From Halictus rubicundus (taxonomy: Eukaryota > Arthropoda > Insecta > Hymenoptera > Halictidae): DNA of 64,000 nt. The stretch spans positions 1-64,000 of the forward strand of contig NW_027489026.1 of assembly GCF_050948215.1 (NCBI RefSeq), read 5' to 3'. Under the pieces are notes generated by a model. That model was not told the DNA's origin, made no database searches, and saw only the letters and a program-made list of their open reading frames with translations. Below are positions 35,472 to 48,772 of this stretch, one piece after another. Numbering within the stretch: position 1 is the first letter of the stretch; the number at the start of each line of letters is the position of its first letter. The position numbers were made by a program, and so were the translations under genes.

Positions 35472-37577
35472 AATAATACTGCCACCAAATAGCTTTATAT
35501 GGATAAGATCCGTCGAAAGTTAGTTTCATTACATAACACTTTTATTTCGTTACTACCTTTACTTGAATAATTGCAGTCCAGCATTAGAAGTGGTATTATC
35601 GGTTAAATAAGTAAAAAAAAATAATTTTCTGTGTTTGTTACTACGGATCACAATAAGAACGATTGAATTTTGTCATTACTTGAATATTGTATTTATTCTT
35701 TTTTTTTTCATTCTATAACTATTACAGAATATATTTTGTTGAATAATCATTATTTTATAAATATCGCAATAAGTTCCAAATTAATTAATTACACCTATAA
35801 ACTATCGATTATAAAACAATGATTACAATGGTGAATAATATGGAAAATAAGAAGGCAATAATAGTGTAATGAAATTATACAATAAAAAATAATTATTCTC
35901 ATTCTACGCATTATCCGTTTATTTATTGCCTATGTCACTGACGTTTCTTCCGTAATTCACGAGCAAATGTTCTATTTAGGTAGCGAGCGCGGCATGTTTA
36001 GCGATGTTGGTATTTGAGATCAGTGATAGTTCCACTTTCTTAGTTCCACCACCGACGAGAGTATCTCGACATTGGGGCCGTTACCGACCGATCCCAGCAC
36101 CCACCTGGCACTAGGCCTGCAGCCACGCTCGCATATGCGAGCCGAGCTCGGGTCCAGTCGAGCCGGGACTCGCTTTTCGAGTCGAGTCGAGTACTCGCAC
36201 GATGCGAGCTGCTCGCAACGAAGCGAACGGCTCGAAATAAAATCAGGCGTAAAATGACATGATGCGAGTTACAGCAGGAAGATCAGCACATTGATATTAT
36301 CAAGCATTTTAGTATATTGACAATGCTAAATGTTTGCGATGTTTTATTATATATTTTGATAGTGAAATGTTGATTCAGAATTTGTATAACCCTTATTGAA
36401 AATAATTATGCAATAACAACTATTTCCTAGATTTATGTAAATAACTAGATGTGATCTGTAAAGAACGGTATTTTATATATTCCTTTATATTATACTCCGG
36501 TTCACTGTACAGTCGTAAAAATGTGTTGTCGCAAAATTGTTTATAATGTTGAAAATTAACGTGAAACCAAGTTGGAAGTTGGAAGTTCCAACAGCCTGTC
36601 ATTCGGTACTGTGCAAGTATAGGTGATAAGATTTAAAAGGGCATAGCCGATTAAGATGGTCAAAACAATTGGAACCGCAAAAAGATTCCATTTCAAACAG
36701 TATTGATTTCTTGATTTTCTGGAAATGACAGACGTAGATTTCAAAATTCTTTTCACGGAATCTTACCAATTTTCACAAGCAATTTCATATCTGGCGGAAA
36801 TCGTAGACGAACACAATAATATAAATATTCATTGCCTAATCAATGTTACTTCAATATTTTTAAAACATTAAAAAAATATTGTTAAAATCACATGAATAAA
36901 TAATATAAGAAATTGAAAAAATAAAGATGATGTATGGGAAAAAACATTTACCACCGACGGGATAAGAACCCCAGCGTATCCGCTCCTTAGTTCGACACAC
37001 GTCCGGCGATGTTACAAAACTTTACGAACATTCTGGTATATATCACACAAAATACAATTTATTCTTTCTCTTAAATCACATTTCTTAGGTCAAAGAATTA
37101 CTTGTTTCAATTTAATAATGCTAAAAATTACTTAATATATAGCTGCGATAAAACCAACAAGTGTAACTTTCCTCCTAATAGCAAAAACGTCGAAAAAATT
37201 CGGTTTTTATTGTTTTTTGACGATGATGTCCCACAACAAAAAATCTAAAAAAAATTGACGACACTGCCTGTTATAGTACTTTAACAAGGAACTAAACAGT
37301 AGAATAGCATGTTTTCAAATTTTTGAGAAATCTGCATTTTTCCGATTTTTTGGAGGTTTTTCATTTTTTTTACGACCACAGTTTGTAACAAAAAAATCAG
37401 AAAGTTTAAACTTTCATACGTGCGCGATTCTCCATCCGTTTACATTGTATGTCGTCTGTCGTCGCTGGGTCTTTGAAGCTCGGCAGTCGGCAAAAGTTAT
37501 TCGAGCATTTATTTGAAGCCTTCGAATAAATGATACAGATGAAAGATGAAAAAATTTCTCGTAGTTTGAATAAATCA
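35472..37577. repeat. Mosaic subrepeat B/C/B (U3b), 2106 bp
   Basis: The copy begins B-type (nine A's near 35613, 'TTCATTCT', 'TTACACC'). It switches to C-type ('ATTATTCTCATTC' near 35890, 'CCACCACCGACG' near 36047, 'CCACGCTCGC' near 36123, 'TTTCCTAGATTT'). It returns to B-type at 'GTAGATTTC' near 36735 and ends with 'GGCAGTCGG'. The pattern fits a gene-conversion tract or double exchange. Confidence 0.9.
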
Positions 37578-39504
37578 AATAATACTGCCACCAAATAGCT
37601 TTATATGGATAAGATCCGTCGAAAGTTAGTTTCATTACATAACACTTTTATTTCGTTACTACCTTTACTTGAATAATTGCAGTCCAGCATTAGAAGTGGT
37701 ATTATCGGTTAAATAAGTAAAAAAATAATTTTCTGTGTTTGTTACTACGGATCACAATAAGAACGATTGAATTTTGTCATTACTTGAATATTGTATTTAT
37801 TCTTTTTTTTTTTATTCTATAACTATTACAGAATATATTTTGTTGAATAATCATTATTTTATAAATATCGCAATAAGTTCCAAATTAATTAATTTCACCT
37901 ATAAACTATCGATTATAAAACAATGATTACAATGGTGAATAATATGGAAAATAAGAAGGCAATAATAGTGTAATGAAATTATACAATAAAAAATAATTAT
38001 TCTCATTCTACGCATTATCCGTTTATTTATTGCCTATGTCACTGACGTTTCTTCCGTAATTCACGAGCAAATGTTCTATTTAGGTAGCGAGCGCGGCATG
38101 TTTAGCGATGTTGGTATTTGAGATCAGTGATAGTTCCACTTTCTTAGTTCCACCACCGACGAGAGTATCTCGACATTGGGGCCGTTACCGACCGATCCCA
38201 GCACCCACCTGGCACTAGGCCTGCAGCCACGCTCGCATATGCGAGCCGAGCTCGGGTCCAGTCGAGCCGGGACTCGCTTTTCGAGTCGAGTCGAGTACTC
38301 GCACGATGCGAGCTGCTCGCAACGAAGCGAACGGCTCGAAATAAAATCAGGCGTAAAATGACATGATGCGAGTTACAGCAGGAAGATCAGCACATTGATA
38401 TTATCAAGCATTTTAGTATATTGACAATGCTAAATGTTTGCGATGTTTTATTATATATTTTGATAGTGAAATGTTGATTCAGAATTTGTATAACCCTTAT
38501 TGAAAATAATTATGCAATAACAACTATTTCCTAGATTTATGTAAATAACTAGATGTGATCTGTAAAGAACGGTATTTTATATATTCCTTTATATTATACT
38601 CCGGTTCACTGTACAGTCGTAAAAATGTGTTGTCGCAAAATTGTTTATAATGTTGAAAATTAACGTGAAACCAAGTTGGAAGTTGGAAGTTCCAACAGCC
38701 TGTCATTCGGTACTGTGCAAGTATAGGTGATAAGATTTAAAAGGGCATAGCCGATTAAGATGGTCAAAACAATTGGAACCGCAAAAAGATTCCATTTCAA
38801 ACAGTATTGATTTCTTGATTTTCTGGAAATGACAGACGTAGAGTTCAAAATTCTTTTCACGGAATCTTACCAATTTTCACAAGCAATTTCATATCTGGCG
38901 GAAATCGTAGACGAACACAATAATATAAATATTCATTGCCTAATCAATGTTACTTCAATATTTTTAAAACATTAAAAAAATATTGTTAAAATCACATGAA
39001 TAAATAATATAAGAAATTGAAAAAATAAAGATGATGTATGGGAAAAAACATTTACCACCGACGGGATAAGAACCCCAGCGTATCCGCTCCTTAGTTCGAC
39101 ACACGTCCGGCGATGTTACAAAACTTTACGAACATTCTGGTATATATCACACAAAATACAATTTATTCTTTCTCTTAAATCACATTTCTTAGGTCAAAGA
39201 ATTACTTGTTTCAATTTAATAATGCTAAAAATTACTTAATATATAGCTGCGATAAAACCAACAAGTGTAACTTTCCTCCTAATAGCAAAAACGTCGAAAA
39301 AATTCGGTTTTTATTGTTTTTTGACGATGATGTCCCACAACAAAAAATCTAAAAAAAATTGACGACACTGCCTGTTATAGTACTTTAACAAGGAACTAAA
39401 CAGTAGAATAGCATGTTTTCAAATTTTTGAGAAATCTGCATTTTTCCGATTTTTTGGAGGTTTTTCATTTTTTGTTTACGACCACAGTTTGTAACAAAAA
39501 AATC
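37578..39504. repeat. Subrepeat C (U3b), truncated
   Basis: This C-type copy has the standard tail junction. Confidence 0.94.
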
Positions 39505-40644
39505 TGAAAAAATTATCAAAAATCAGCCTTAGAATCCAAAATATGTCACATTTTTTTCAGAATTTTAGAAAGCATCAGAGTGCGGGAAATACGCGGAGAA
39601 GCGCGAAATCTAATTTACCCTGTAACTAACCTCATGGGCAAGATAGGGGGTTGAAATTTTACTCAGAGGGGTTTTTCCTCTAAGGGCAGTTTTGACCATA
39701 AATCGGCTAGGCCCTTTTAAAAGGATCTGATGTCTACGTTCAACACTCGTCATACTTTCTGTTTAGTTAATATTTTAATCTAAATCTTTTTTCAATTTGC
39801 AATTGTTGGCTCTTCTCCATGGATAACAGTCGATCTTTTATACGATGGTCCAAAATCATGCTAACTACCAAATAATTCGTAGTGGCAGCAAAGTTAAATC
39901 TACTTCCTAGCTCGACAATTAACGCAATTATATAACGCAATTTTTCCTGCGTTTTCATTACATGTCATCTAGTAAATTAATCTATCTAGCTTGGCAGAAC
40001 AGCTGAAGTCGTTTGGTCGATTTATAAAAAAAGTTATTCTGATTTAAAGTGTCTGCCATCAATTATGAGACTGACTGCATAATGTATAACGAGAAGCGGC
40101 CGCACGTTTCTCGCTAAGCAACCTGCGCTATCTCCATGTTTATAATTGTGCAGTGTGAAAATGGTTTACTGCCTTTTTGGTTCGTTATCTCGACCATTTC
40201 TTCTAAAAAGTGTACTTCCGTACAATGGGACAGTAGGGCTCTCATCAGCGAGCTAAGGTTTATGACCGGCTCTCGCCTGCACTCGCCCACTTAGGTCACC
40301 CGCTCTGAGTATTTAATCTACCGGCACGCGTATGCGTTTTGCTCTTCCTCCCTCCCCATCGAGCCACTAGCTTAGTTATTCATTATCGAAAAATATAAAA
40401 GTCTAAGACAATCTATTCTCAGGTTAGTTAGCTCAGATTCTGTCAAACAGTTTTTCTCAGCTTACCAGAATTCAGTCTTTTGACCTTTGGTGCGAGTACC
40501 AGTGTGGCGGCCTGTGCAAAGCGCACGCCGACGAACCGCCAGCATACATTGTAGACGCGGCGGCGACCTCGTATAAATACACATCAATATTATACAATAT
40601 TGTTTATATACCCATTCCTTTCAAAAACTATTTAACGAAGCTTA
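39505..40644. repeat. Tail unique block (U3b)
   Basis: This copy carries a private G-to-A change near 40191. Confidence 0.92.
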
Positions 40645-41057
40645 ACGTTAATTTTTAACATTATAAACAATTTTGCAACAACACATTTTTACGACTGTAC
40701 ACTGAACCCCGGAGTATAATATAAAGGAATATATAAAATACCGTTCTTTACAGATCACACAGCTAGTTATTTACATAAATCTAGGAAATAGTTGTTATTG
40801 CATAATTATTTTCAATAAGGGTTATAGAAATTCTGAATCAACATTTCACTATCAAAATATATAATAAAACATCGCAAACATTTAGCATTGTCAATATACT
40901 AAAATGCTTGATAATATCGATGTGCTGATCTTCCCGCTGTAACTCGCATCATGTCATTTTACGCCTGATTTTATTTCGAGCAGCTCGCATCGGTGCGGAT
41001 AGCTCGCATCGTGCGAGTACTCGACTCGACTCGCACAATCGAGCCGAGCTAAGCTCA
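40645..41057 (-). repeat. Inverted subrepeat segment (U3b)
   Basis: This is a copy of the U1 inverted segment. Confidence 0.87.
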
Positions 41058-41059
41058 AC

Positions 41060-41142
41060 CAGAGTTGGGCAAAATGTTTATCTAAATAAAAATTTCGAGT
41101 AACGAATAAAAGATAAAAAAATTTTTATTTCCTTTTGGTATG
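41060..41142 (+). mobile_element. hAT-like terminal fragment (U3b)
   Basis: This is a copy of the U1 fragment. Confidence 0.5.
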
Positions 41143-41709
41143 TGTTGTGGTTTGGGTGTTCAGTAAAGGATTCACCCAATATAACAATAACCATTTATTA
41201 AATAAGCAACAAAAACTCAACGACGTAACAAGGAACAAAGAAAATGAAATAACAATGAAACAAGAACTACGGATAAACGACTATACGAACAACTGACGGC
41301 GAATGACGACTTCTCACAACGACTGACTGACTTGAACTGACTGACTGACTGACCGACCCTGTCATCCGTCAGAATCCGCGCTTATATCCTCCAGGAATTT
41401 CCTTCGAACAAGAAAACTTCTGGAGTGGGGATGTCGCTTCCTGTACGTGCCCCTTGGAGAAAGTTCGTGTCCTTGCACCGAACATCCGTGTCCTGGCGAA
41501 AGTCAAGGGTTGGCGGCCAAATGTGCACGCCAAGGAAAAACCCCGAACCTGGTCGCCAAATGTGCACCCCAGGTAGGAACAGACTTCCGGCGACTAAGTG
41601 TGCGCTCGGGAAGAGCTTGGGCCTGGCGACCAAGTGCGTCCAAGGTCCCAGCCCGCAGACGACGCTCCTACCTGGGTCCGATCAACCCTTCTCCAAGGGG
41701 TCCGCCACA
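41143..41709 (-). mobile_element. Solo LTR (U3b)
   Basis: This is a copy of the solo LTR with the same landmarks. Confidence 0.8.
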
Positions 41710-42078
41710 TTACTTGAATATTGTATTTATTCTTTTTTTTTATTCTATAACTATTACAGAATATATTTTGTTGAATAATCATTATTTTATAAATATCGCA
41801 AGAAGTTCCAAATTAATTAATTACACCTATAAATTATCGATTATAAAATAATGATTACAATGGTGAACAATATGGAAAATAAGAAGGCAATAAGAGTGTA
41901 ATGAAATTATACAATAAAAGATAATTATTTTCATTCTACGCATTATACGTTTATTTATTGCCTCTGTCACTGACGTTTTTTCCATAATTCACGAGCAAAT
42001 GTTCTTTTAGTTCCACAACCGACGACAGTATCTCGACATTAGGGCCGTTACCGACCGCTCCCAGCACCCACCTGGCAC
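41710..42078 (+). repeat. Subrepeat remnant in tail (U3b)
   Basis: This is a copy of the U1 remnant. Confidence 0.88.
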
Positions 42079-42117
42079 CCACTTTGAGACTCGCAGTTTA
42101 ACACGGGGGCTGGCAGT

Positions 42118-42120
<3 letters not shown>

Positions 42121-42194
<74 letters not shown>
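42121..42194. repeat. (TA)37 microsatellite (U3b)
   Basis: This is an uninterrupted TA tract with the same flanking inverted repeats. Confidence 0.99.
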
Positions 42195-42198
<4 letters not shown>

Positions 42199-42816
42199 GG
42201 GTGCACTGATCCACCGACCAGATATATATAAAGACTGACAGCCTTACGGGAGAATGTGTCGCTCGAAAAATACGGTGTTGTCTACCGCTCTCTAGGATAG
42301 ATTTTGGCTGGAGTAAGAAACAGAAGGCCAACGACGGTATCTCGTCGGTGCAGAAGACCACTAAGGAACTTCTCGTCGCTGAGAAGGTGAATCATCACGG
42401 ACCCATATCGATTATCAAATGTTACATTCTCCGACAAACGTATTCAAATTAAAAAGATATTTTTTTTTAGTGTTGCTTTTTAAGATCTAAAATATTAAAA
42501 GTAAAACTAATATCAAGGACGAAAAATTCGTCAAAATATTTTACGTAAGAAATTATTAAAGCATAATTTTAGGAAAATCAATTTCTACTTCCATATGAGA
42601 TACCTTAATTTGTAATTTAAAAATATTTCATGAACAAGCATTATTTCCTTACACTTTTTTTTTATAGATAACTGTTCCAAGAATCGATCTGTGGGAACAG
42701 AAATATGTTGAAAACCAGAGTAGCGTTTATTTAACGTACTATTCCGAATAGTATAGAGTTTGAGAGAGAATCACGTGGATGAATTAATATAATATAAAAT
42801 AATATAATTGTAGAAG
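42195..42816. repeat. Tail spacer (U3b)
   Basis: This is a copy of the U1 spacer. Confidence 0.9.
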
Positions 42817-43624
42817 CAAAGATGGGCAAATTTTTATTGAAATAGACATTTCAAACAGCGAATAAAAGATAAAAAATGATTTGTTACGCGTCAAATAAAA
42901 ATAATTATGTTATCTCTATTCCGCACGTAATGAATTTATTCGACGAATAAAGATTTTTTTATAAAGACCGACCAACAGCCTACAATGTAAGCAGATGGAG
43001 AATCCAACATTATTGGCAATTTATGCTTTTATGTTTTTAATCAGAACAATATTGTTAATACGAATGAGTTGTAGAGCTCATCCCGATCAAAATGAGTCTA
43101 AACACGACATCATTTGGACTGTCTTTAATGAGATTGTAATTTTTATCGTAACATTACGTATCAGTGAAACTTGGTCGATTACACCCGAATTTGATCTCAT
43201 TTTCATCAGGAAAATCCCCTCCATTCGCTCGTCACAATTTCATGAGGATATATTGCACAATCTGAAAGTTTAAACTTTCATACGTGCGCGATTCTCCATC
43301 CGTTTACATTGTATGTCGTCTGTCGTCGCTGGGTCTTTGAAGCTCGGCACTCGGCAAAAGTTATTCGAGCATTTATTTGAAGCCTTCGAATAAATGATAC
43401 AGATGAAAGATGAAAAAATTTCTCGTAGTTTGAATAAATCCGCTTCGAATAAAAAAAAGTATCTTTATTCGTCGGATAAATTCTCGTCGAATAAAATTAT
43501 TTATTCGATACTCGTCGAATAAGGATACCTTTTTTATTCGAACCTTCGAATAACGAATAAAGATGAAGTATCTTTTATTCGAATCGTTATTTAAATAATT
43601 TTTATCTAATAATGCCCAACTCTG
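42817..43624. mobile_element. hAT/MITE-like segment (U3b)
   Basis: This is a copy of the U1 segment. Confidence 0.5.
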
Positions 43625-43807
43625 GGCACACCAGAATGACTGGCATTCAAAAGGAGAGAATATCCGTCTACGACACATATAATGTTGCACGGAGAAGCGG
43701 ACAGCGAAACTAGAGAAGCGTCCTCCCCGAGGAGTGGGCCACACATTGTCGGCTATATCGGTGTGAGACCAGAAGACCACTACTAATCCAATCACAAAAC
43801 TTCTTTA
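43625..43807. repeat. Unit end segment (U3b)
   Basis: This is a copy of the U1 unit end. Confidence 0.9.
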
Positions 43808-44590
43808 TTTTTCGTTATTTTTTTTTTTTTTAACTTTTACCAACATATTCGTGACATTTTTCTGATTAAAATGAAATCAAATATGATATAATTCCGACGA
43901 TAATTGCTTGTGTAATGAACGATTGATGTTTCGGACGCGAAAAAGGACAGCGTATGGGAAAGAAAGAGCCGCGGAGAGTCGAAGCGTTCGGAAAAGATGA
44001 AAGACTGGCGTGAGCTCAGGCCTTTAAATAAAAAAATAAACTTTTTCATTATTAATTATTTTTCTATCGGACTTTCACCAACATACTCGTGGCATTTTTC
44101 TAAGGAAAACGGTACCAAATATGACAAAATTCCGATGATATTTACTTGTGTAATGAACGACGGAAGTTTCGGACGCAAAGAAGGACAGCATATGAAAAGA
44201 AAGAGACGCGGCGAGTCCTTCCCGTCTCGAGTTCGACAGCTTGGTTTTCGCCGCGGACAAATAGATGTGGTTACTAATGTATATGTATTGACAATTACTC
44301 ACAGAAAGTTAAATTTAACAATACAATTAATGATTATACATAAAGTTTATTGCTGATAAAATATAAAGAATATTAAATGTAAAGAAACAATTCTATAAGG
44401 TATAAAAAATAGCAATCAATACAATTATAATTAAAACTTAAAATGACAGACACTTTTCAAAACTTTTATCTCTACCTCTATGTTAGGGATACAGAAGCTG
44501 AAAATTTCATCGAAATCGGTTGACGGAGAAAAAAACAACGTGCATTGCAAGATATAAGAATCTGTGTATCTGTGTGTCTGTACAAATAGC
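43808..44590. repeat. U4 head
   Basis: This copy of the head shares the U1-type variants (T at 44357, C at 44475) rather than those of its neighbours. Confidence 0.93.
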
Positions 44591-46669
44591 AATAATACTG
44601 CCACCAAATAGCTTTATATGGATAAGATCCGTCGAAAGTTAGTTTCATTACATAACACTTTTATTTCGTTACTACCTTTACTTGAATAATTGCAGTCCAG
44701 CATTAGAAGTGGTATTATCGGTTAAATAAGTAAAAAAATAATTTTCTGTGTTTGTTACTACGGATCACAATAAGAACGATTGAATTTTGTCATTACTTGA
44801 ATATTGTATTTATTCTTTTTTTTTTTTATTCTATAACTATTACAGAATATATTTTGTTGAATAATCATTATTTTATAAATATCGCAATAAGTTCCAAATT
44901 AATTAATTTCACCTATAAACTATCGATTATAAAATAATGATTACAATGGTGAATAATATGGAAAATAAGAAGGCAATAATAGTGTAATGAAATTATACAA
45001 TAAAAAAATAATTATTCTCATTCTACGCATTATCCGTTTATTTATTGCCTATGTCACTGACGTTTCTTCCGTAATTCACGAGCAAATGTTCTATTTAGGT
45101 AGCGAGCGCGGCATGTTTAGCGATGTTGGTATTTGAGATCAGTGATAGTTCCACTTTCTTAGTTCCACAACCGACGAGAGTATCTCGACATTGGGGCCGT
45201 TACCGACCGATCCCAGCACCCACCTGGCACTAGGCCTGCAGCCAAGCTCGCATATGCGAGCCGAGCTCGGGTCCAGTCGAGCCGGGACTCGCTTTTCGAG
45301 TCGAGTCGAGTACTCGCATGATGCGAGCTGCTCGCAACGAAGCGAACGGCTCGAAATAAAATCAGGCGTAAAATGACATGATGCGAGTTACAGCAGGAAG
45401 ATCAGCACATTGATATTATCAAGCATTTTAGTATATTGACAATGCTAAATGTTTGCGATGTTTTATTATATATTTTGATAGTGAAATGTTGATTCAGAAT
45501 TTGTATAACCCTTATTGAAAATAATTATGCAATAACAACTATTTCCTAGATTTATGTAAATAACTAGATGTGATCTGTAAAGAACGGTATTTTATATATT
45601 CCTTTATATTATACTCCGGTTCACTGTACAGTCGTAAAAATGTGTTGTCGCAAAATTGTTTATAATGTTGAAAATTAACGTGAAACCAAGTTGGAAGTTG
45701 GAAGTTCCAACAGCCTGTCATTCGGTACTGTGCAAGTATAGGTGATAAGATTTAAAAGGGCATAGCCGATTAAGATGGTCAAAACAATTGGAACCGCAAA
45801 AAGATTCCATTTCAAACAGTATTGATTTCTTGATTTTCTGGAAATGACAGACGTAGAGTTCAAAATTCTTTTCACGGAATCTTACCAATTTTCACAAGCA
45901 ATTTCATATCTGGCGGAAATCGTAGACGAACACAATAATATAAATATTCATTGCCTAATCAATGTTACTTCAATATTTTTAAAACATTAAAAAAATATTG
46001 TTAAAATCACATGAATAAATAATATAAGAAATTGAAAAAATAAAGATGATGTATGGGAAAAAACATTTACCACCGACGGGATAAGAACCCCAGCGTATCC
46101 GCTCCTTAGTTCGACACACGTCCGGCGATGTTACAAAACTTTACGAACATTCTGGTATATATCACACAAAATACAATTTATTCTTTCTCTAAAATCACAT
46201 TTCTTAGGTCAAAGAATTACTTGTTTCAATTTAATAATGCTAAAAATTACTTAATATATAGCTGCGATAAAACCAACAAGTGTAACTTTCCTCCTAATAG
46301 CAAAAACGTCGAAAAAATTCGGTTTTTATTGTTTTTTGACGATGATGTCCCACAACAAAAAATCTAAAAAAAATTGACGACACTGCCTGTTATAGTACTT
46401 TAACAAGGAACTAAACAGTAGAATAGCATTTTTCCGATTTTTTGGAGGTTTTTCATTTTTTTTACGACCACAGTTTGTAACAAAAAAATCAGAAAGTTTA
46501 AACTTTCATACGTGCGCGATTCTCCATCCGTTTACATTGTATGTCGTCTGTCGTCGCTGGGTCTTTGAAGCTCGGCACTCGGCAAAAGTTATTCGAGCAT
46601 TTATTTGAAGCCTTCGAATAAATGATACAGATGAAAGATGAAAAAATTTCTCGTAGTTTGAATAAATCA
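44591..46669. repeat. Subrepeat A (U4)
   Basis: This copy carries the A-type markers. Confidence 0.95.
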
Positions 46670-48772
46670 AATAATACTGCCACCAAATAGCTTTATATGG
46701 ATAAGATCCGTCGAAAGTTAGTTTCATTACATAACACTTTTATTTCGTTACTACCTTTACTTGAATAATTGCAGTCCAGCATTAGAAGTGGTATTATCGG
46801 TTAAATAAGTAAAAAAAAATAATTTTCTGTGTTTGTTACTACGGATCACAATAAGAACGATTGAATTTTGTCATTACTTGAATATTGTATTTATTCTTTT
46901 TTTTTTCATTCTATAACTATTACAGAATATATTTTGTTGAATAATCATTATTTTATAAATATCGCAATAAGTTCCAAATTAATTAATTACACCTATAAAC
47001 TATCGATTATAAAACAATGATTACAATGGTGAATAATATGGAAAATAAGAAGGCAATAATAGTGTAATGAAATTATACAATAAAAAATAATTATTTTCAT
47101 TCTACGCATTATCCGTTTATTTATTGCCTATGTCACTGACGTTTCTTCCGTAATTCACGAGCAAATGTTCTATTTAGGTAGCGAGCGCGGCATGTTTAGC
47201 GATGTTGGTATTTGAGATCAGTGATAGTTCCACTTTCTTAGTTCCACAACCGACGAGAGTATCTCGACATTGGGGCCGTTACCGACCGATCCCAGCACCC
47301 ACCTGGCACTAGGCCTGCAGCCAAGCTCGCATATGCGAGCCGAGCTCGGGTCCAGTCGAGCCGGGACTCGCTTTTCGAGTCGAGTCGAGTACTCGCACGA
47401 TGCGAGCTGCTCGCAACGAAGCGAACGGCTCGAAATAAAATCAGGCGTAAAATGACATGATGCGAGTTACAGCAGGAAGATCAGCACATTGATATTATCA
47501 AGCATTTTAGTATATTGACAATGCTAAATGTTTGCGATGTTTTATTATATATTTTGATAGTGAAATGTTGATTCAGAATTTGTATAACCCTTATTGAAAA
47601 TAATTATGCAATAACAACTATTTAGATTTATGTAAATAACTAGATGTGATCTGTAAAGAACGGTATTTTATATATTCCTTTATATTATACTCCGGTTCAC
47701 TGTACAGTCGTAAAAATGTGTTGTCGCAAAATTGTTTATAATGTTGAAAATTAACGTGAAACCAAGTTGGAAGTTGGAAGTTCCAACAGCCTGTCATTCG
47801 GTACTGTGCAAGTATAGGTGATAAGATTTAAAAGGGCATAGCCGATTAAGATGGTCAAAACAATTGGAACCGCAAAAAGATTCCATTTCAAACAGTATTG
47901 ATTTCTTGATTTTCTGGAAATGACAGACGTAGATTTCAAAATTCTTTTCACGGAATCTTACCAATTTTCACAAGCAATTTCATATCTGGCGGAAATCGTA
48001 GACGAACACAATAATATAAATATTCATTGCCTAATCAATGTTACTTCAATATTTTTAAAACATTAAAAAAATATTGTTAAAATCACATGAATAAATAATA
48101 TAAGAAATTGAAAAAATAAAGATGATGTATGGGAAAAAACATTTACCACCGACGGGATAAGAACCCCAGCGTATCCGCTCCTTAGTTCGACACACGTCCG
48201 GCGATGTTACAAAACTTTACGAACATTCTGGTATATATCACACAAAATACAATTTATTCTTTCTCTTAAATCACATTTCTTAGGTCAAAGAATTACTTGT
48301 TTCAATTTAATAATGCTAAAAATTACTTAATATATAGCTGCGATAAAACCAACAAGTGTAACTTTCCTCCTAATAGCAAAAACGTCGAAAAAATTCGGTT
48401 TTTATTGTTTTTTGACGATGATGTCCCACAACAAAAAATCTAAAAAAAATTGACGACACTGCCTGTTATAGTACTTTAACAAGGAACTAAACAGTAGAAT
48501 AGCATGTTTTCAAATTTTTGAGAAATCTGCATTTTTCCGATTTTTTGGAGGTTTTTCATTTTTTTTACGACCACAGTTTGTAACAAAAAAATCAGAAAGT
48601 TTAAACTTTCATACGTGCGCGATTCTCCATCCGTTTACATTGTATGTCGTCTGTCGTCGCTGGGTCTTTGAAGCTCGGCAGTCGGCAAAAGTTATTCGAG
48701 CATTTATTTGAAGCCTTCGAATAAATGATACAGATGAAAGATGAAAAAATTTCTCGTAGTTTGAATAAATCA
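46670..48772. repeat. Subrepeat B (U4)
   Basis: This copy carries the B-type markers. Confidence 0.95.

Larger units (their letters stand above)
31681..43807. repeat. Macro-unit U3b, 5'-truncated with four subrepeats
   Basis: This copy has no head. It begins inside an A subrepeat (equivalent to about position 1190 of U1) and continues A-B-mosaic-C followed by a complete tail. It carries one private SNP that I noticed, 'cgACCATTTC' near 40191 in place of G. Confidence 0.93.
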
